Shown: in pieces, positions 7,452 through 10,812 of the stretch
How the letters are laid out: each line of letters opens with the position of its first letter
How positions within the stretch are numbered: the first letter of the stretch is position 1
Source of the DNA: Theodoxus fluviatilis
Taxonomy: Eukaryota; Mollusca; Gastropoda; Cycloneritida; Neritidae
Assembly (NCBI GenBank): GCA_034096865.1
Contig: JAWQFJ010002826.1
Coordinates: 61,873-72,684, forward strand
Reading direction: 5' to 3'
Length of the DNA stretch: 10,812 nucleotides
Notes under the pieces: generated by a model
What the model was told of the DNA's origin: nothing
The model's input: only the letters and a program-made list of their open reading frames with translations
Database searches by the model: none
Program-made: the position numbers and the translations under genes

Positions 7452-7955
7452 TTGGGCTTTCACACCATTGTTAGTTTTGTTATTGGAATGATAGTAACGT
7501 CACGTGCAGTTTGGTGTGTAAGGCTGGATCAACATGCTTTTTATTTTACACCTTTGAATGTCTTCATTTGTTGCCTAGCATATGTCCAAATGTCGCTGAA
7601 GCAGAGCTTAGTCGCGATTAACAGTGAATGTTTTGTCTGATGATCTTATTCTCATACCAACACTCAACATATCCTGAACAAATTTACCAAGTGAAGTTTA
7701 TTGAAATAGAGAAATATAGTTTAATGTATACAACTTTAGATTCTTTTTTGCTTTGCCCAAATTCCTTTAGTCTTAAAATGCTGGTGTTTTGGCAGCATTT
7801 TTATTTTCTGAACGTCTGTTATCCGTTTAGAATTTACTAGGCGGATATCTACTCCAACTCTGAGATCAAGTGTTTATCAGTTAGGCATGAGTGTTGGTCC
7901 TGCTGTATAGTATTGCCTCCCTTTGTCTGTGAGATAGATGAGGGGTGTACATATA

Positions 7956-8041
7956 TGTGTGTGTGTGTGTGTACGTGTGTGTGTATGCATGTATGTGTGC
8001 GTGTACGTATGTGTGCGTGTGTGTGCGTGAGTGTGTGTGTG
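7956..8041 (+). repeat. GT dinucleotide microsatellite
   Basis: An imperfect (GT)n run with GTAC, GTAT and GTGC interruptions, ending about 110 bp before exon 8155-8264. Alternating purine-pyrimidine sequence of this length is the classic Z-DNA-prone type. Confidence 0.95.
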
Positions 8042-8154
8042 TTTTTCACAGGAAGTTGCAAGTGGCACATAGAAAAGCTATCATGTGCTGCCTTTCCTCG
8101 CAGTATAGAAAATGTGCTTGTATGATTCCAAAATGTTCATTTCTTTATTGCCAG

Positions 8155-8264
8155 GGCCCGTACTCAAGACTCTACCCTCACACAAGAAGGTCTGCAACTC
8201 AACGACGATTGCGCTCCGTGCATGTGCCATCCCAGCCCTACCCAGGATTCCTGCTCCACTTCTT
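8155..8264 (+). CDS. RNF38: Internal exon of RNF38/RNF44-like gene, just upstream of the missing RING exons
   Basis: A 110-nt exon, phase 0 at its start and phase 2 at its end. It reads GPYSRLYPHTRRS, then RRLRSVHVPSQPYPGFLLHF, with a final split Leu codon. RR..RS..VPSQPYP.FLLHFL lines up with the R.RYRSQQPIPPPPYHPSLLPYVL stretch that lies before the conserved acidic segment and RING of RNF38. Acceptor TTATTGCCAG (AG at 8153-8154) and donor CTT|GTGAGTA (GT at 8265-8266) are both strong. The frame hits a stop straight after the donor (TGA at 8266-8268), which fits an exon boundary there. Confidence 0.8.
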
Positions 8265-10012
8265 GTGAGTATTTGCTGTCCTTGTGTTGTTGCCTGCCTG
8301 CCCTGTCTCAGTTGGAGCAACTCTAGTCTGCATCTTCAGATTTTCTTGTCGTCTGTGGTGTTCCATCAGTGGTCAAAGGTGCCAGCTGTTACTGCTGGTG
8401 GCTTTGAGTTGACTTTTTCTAAGTTTTTTACAGGGGGACTGGAAATGTGAAGCAAAAATCGTCTGGCACTGATGTTTTGCAACACACATGATGATGAAAA
8501 CCTCGGTCCATTGACTTGATTCAATGCGTTCCTTACTTCATTATTGATGTTAGGAACTGTATGATGTCATTAAGTTTGTTTGAGGTCCCAGCAAAAAATT
8601 GATTCAATTTCTTCCATATTTATCCTTCCTGGAGAAAATTCTTATGGTGCCATGTCATTGTTTTGAGGGGGAATTATTTTCTTCCTGTTGGCATCAGTTT
8701 TGGTTTTTCTTTGAATTGATGTTTATGAAATGGGCGAGAACGTAACTTTTATTGACTCTATTCTTAGTTTTAATCTTGAAATTAAATTTTTTATCAACCT
8801 TTTTGGCAGTAGTTTTGTGTGTACACTGAACCAGAAAAGTAATGCATGAGCTGCATTGATTTTAAATTGTTTTTATCAGAATATAATCTTGTTTGAATTT
8901 AATTATTTCGTCCTAAAACAGATATTTTAACAATTTGTTTGTGTAGAAATCTGAGATGTTGCCATTTCTGTGCAAGGATTTAACACTTTGTCTTTCATGT
9001 TGTTTTTAGCACCAATGCATGATACTTAATGGTTTCTGCTGGATCCATCAGTAGTCATGGTCTGACTTTGCTATTGGAGTGTTTCTTTCTGTTGCCTTGG
9101 GTTGATCCATGCTTCATTCTGGGTTCTTGACTGCTTTGGTGGGACTCTTTCTGTCCCCGTTTGTGTCAGAATCATTTGTCATTGCCCTGGTGTTTGTGAC
9201 CAGCTGTCTTTGTTTTCATTGATCCTGTTCAGAAGAAATCTCGCAATATGGATTCTTCAAGTTCAACCTCTTTGTCGACTATGGTTTTCAAGTTTGTTTA
9301 TTCAAGAAATGAGTAGTAGATTTTTAAAGTCCACTGCAATACAGATGTTTGTTGGCAGTTCTTTTTTTTATAGAACTTTGCAATATTCCAAGTTCTATAA
9401 TCGAGTATCTATTTTCTGTTTGATATCTCCCTAGTTGACAATCGTATTGTTTAGATGACATTAGTAGTGTTGACATAGTTTGTTCAGTGGATTGCATGTG
9501 CTTAAGGGGAAAACATTTTCTTTTTACTTTATCATGTTTGCTATGGTTGGATTTTGAATTAAATGTGAGGATATATGCATCCATGGAAAGGTCACATCAC
9601 AGTGTTGTTATTTTTTTTAATCCCTAGCAGTTTGTGTGGAAAACTTAATGTGCACTCAGTGAGACAATCTTCTGAATACTTTCCTGGTTCAGACTTAGTG
9701 CATGATAACCTCTAGAGATCTGTTATATTAGTACTCTGACCTTGGAGAATGTGCTGATTAGTTTGACTAGAAGTGGATTTATTATTATAGAAGACATTTC
9801 CTTTTTGATAAACTTTTTTATTCTGTTATACGCATGAATTGAATTTTGCTTGTTCTTTCGTGTAGCTTATACTTATAGTTATAAAATCTTAATATTACCA
9901 TCTGATATTCCATTTCACCTGTTGATTGCAGGCACATCCGACATAATGTGTGCCAGTAAATCATTAGATTCTGACAACCCTGGTCCAGAGGCTTTTTAAA
10001 TTTTTTTCTTAA

Positions 10013-10040
10013 ACACACACCCCACACCCCACCCCTACCC
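10013..10040 (+). repeat. CA/CCCCA-rich simple run
   Basis: ACACACACCCCACACCCCAC followed by CCCTACCC. It is a short low-complexity tract in the last intron. Confidence 0.85.
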
Positions 10041-10221
10041 AGGAATGGGTAACTAAGAATTTGTTTTTATTTAAAGTTCTCCAGAGGCAAATTGCCTTAT
10101 CATTGTAGTATAATTTTTTTAATACTAGGATGACAAGAACTGGGTATTTATTTTGCTGAAAGTTTCTCTCTGAGAATAGGGGCACTGAGACTGTTCAAAA
10201 TGATGCCATCCTAGGCAAAAA

Positions 10222-10245
10222 GATGATGATGATGATGATGATGAT
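10222..10245 (+). repeat. GAT trinucleotide microsatellite
   Basis: Eight copies of GAT in a row. Confidence 0.95.
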
Positions 10246-10288
10246 TACAATTGAGATTTGTGAGGCACTTGATCCTTGAAAAGTTGTG

Positions 10289-10519
10289 CTACAAGTGACC
10301 CATGTTTATGCCGTCACCCTGTACCTGTGCTGTTCCAGGCTTGTTGTTCCTGTAGAGGTAGTCAGTGTCCTCAGCGTTGACACTGTTCCATGGTACAGTA
10401 GTGGTTGTGTTCTGTGAGGCAGCTTGGACAGTTGCCTCAATTTGCTGTTGCATCCTGTTTCCAATTACTGACATTTTCTGATTCACTTTTGGAAAGAGCC
10501 AGGCTGCTTTGCACCACTT
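10289..10519 (-). other. Unrecognised minus-strand open stretch, possible exon or old coding remnant
   Basis: On the minus strand the frame is open from just after a TGA at 10520-10522 down to a TAG at 10289-10291. It reads KWCKAAWLFPKVNQKMSVIG, then QQQIEATVQAASQ, then EDTDYLYRNNKPGTAQ. It has no convincing ATG near its start; the first Met is at 10474. It has a possible acceptor (AAAGCAG) and a possible donor (CACAG|GTACAG). Its composition is more balanced and protein-like than the surrounding AT-rich intron. I recognise no family. It could be an exon of a nested antisense gene, a degraded transposon or retrocopy fragment, or chance. Confidence 0.2.
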
Positions 10520-10812
10520 TCATGTGAATAATTTCTGGATTGGTCCATTCAAAACATGATTTTCACAGAAAATCGATCACTTGGTTTCTAATTTGTTTCC
10601 ATTTTCATGTATTATTTTTCACCCTTATTTGTTGTTTCTCCTTTTTGTGTGCAATAGTTTGGTTATTATAGAATGAACAACTTTGTTCCCTGCAAACAGC
10701 TGTTTGTGTTACCAAAATAATACATATATTTGCTTAGACATTTTTAGCTTTGAAAAACTTAAATATAAACACATTGCATTAAAACTGAAAATCGTGGGAG
10801 AAGTTAACACTG

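Larger units (their letters stand above)
6586..8154 (+). other. Intron, up to 1569 bp, beginning with the donor array
   Basis: It runs from the first array donor to acceptor TTCTTTATTGCCAG before exon 8155. The first half is the 51-bp minisatellite. 7452-7955 is AT-rich sequence in which I recognise nothing. A GT repeat occupies 7956-8041. If distal donors are used, the intron is shortened in 51-bp steps. Confidence 0.65.
1..10812 (+). other. RNF38: Partial gene locus: RNF38/RNF44-type RING E3 ubiquitin ligase, internal exons only
   Basis: Four exons (2573-2744, 5607-5945, 6448-6585, 8155-8264) join in compatible phases and read in order like the Pro/His/Cys-rich middle of vertebrate RNF38/RNF44. 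Those proteins end in a RING-H2 domain that recruits an E2 enzyme and transfers ubiquitin to substrates. The family match is from memory: RAF.PP followed by a His/Pro tract, repeated PxC motifs (IPVC, FPVC), an acidic E-E-V stretch, then an RR..RS...P..PYP..LL..L segment. The first visible exon starts in phase 2, so upstream exons lie off the left edge. The last visible exon ends in phase 2 and the RING is missing, so further exons lie off the right edge. RNF38 and RNF44 are vertebrate paralogues; an invertebrate would be expected to have a single co-orthologue, so the symbol is only a family label. Confidence 0.78.
8265..10812 (+). other. Intron, at least 2.5 kb, continuing past the right edge
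   Basis: AT-rich sequence with long T runs. I tested four promising AG sites (9009, 9232, 9931 and the one near 10658) in the required phase. None gave the family's acidic N-Y-E-A-L-L-N-L segment or RING cysteines, and those near 9009 and 9931 reach a stop within a few codons. Contents I can name: a CACACCCC-rich run (10013-10040), an ATG trinucleotide repeat (10222-10245), and an unresolved minus-strand open stretch (10289-10519). Confidence 0.65.

Noticed and set aside
8155..8172. GGCCCGTACTCAAGAC at the start of exon 8155 resembles the MITE end GGCCCGTATTCACAAC
   Set aside because: There is no matching inverted end nearby, and the bases encode the conserved GPY. Probably coincidence.
7849..8268. 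Thr/His-rich and Cys/Val-rich open frames across the GT repeat
   Set aside because: Simple-repeat translations. Only 8155-8264 in this span reads like the family and is bounded by splice signals.
9932..9960. A possible exon after TGTTGATTGCAG in the last intron
   Set aside because: In the required phase it reads only eight residues (HIRHNVCQ) before a stop, and does not match the family.

Overview
The window looks like an intron-rich animal genome, most likely a marine mollusc or another lophotrochozoan. There are no bacterial-style operons. Coding sequence occurs as short GC-rich exons bounded by consensus splice sites, set in AT-rich introns full of microsatellites, a tRNA-derived SINE-like element, a MITE and an AGGTCA-rich repeat. 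The taxonomic guess rests on repeat style and protein similarity recalled from memory, not on a search.

One gene is supported: the middle of a plus-strand gene of the RNF38/RNF44 type (RING-H2 E3 ubiquitin ligases). Four exons encode the Pro/His/Cys-rich region that precedes the RING domain in this family: 2573-2744, 5607-5945, 6448-6585 and 8155-8264. Their junction phases are compatible (phase 0 at the three internal joins) and the order matches human RNF38. The N-terminal exons must lie left of the window. The C-terminal RING exons must lie to the right; I found no RING-coding exon in 8265-10812.

Layout. 1-2572 is upstream intron with a CA microsatellite, a SINE-like element (116-359), a 234-bp MITE with perfect 27-bp terminal inverted repeats (1427-1660), and TTTC and ATC microsatellites. 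2573-2744 is an exon that appears to end at a GC splice donor. The following intron holds a 2.35-kb repeat block (2848-5217), apparently a duplicated pair of related copies, carrying roughly 25 copies of TCAAGGTCA, the ERR/FTZ-F1-type response element. 5607-5945 and 6448-6585 are the next exons.

The most striking feature starts at the end of exon 6448-6585. A 51-bp unit straddling the exon-intron junction is amplified about 16 times (6552-7451). This creates a ladder of 16 donors with an identical core, exactly 51 bp apart, all in the same reading phase. Each step would add 17 residues in frame. The reverse strand of each unit also has four G-tracts that fit a G-quadruplex pattern. The next intron ends with a GT repeat (7956-8041) about 110 bp before exon 8155-8264. 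From 8265 the window is AT-rich intron, with one unresolved minus-strand open stretch near 10289-10519.
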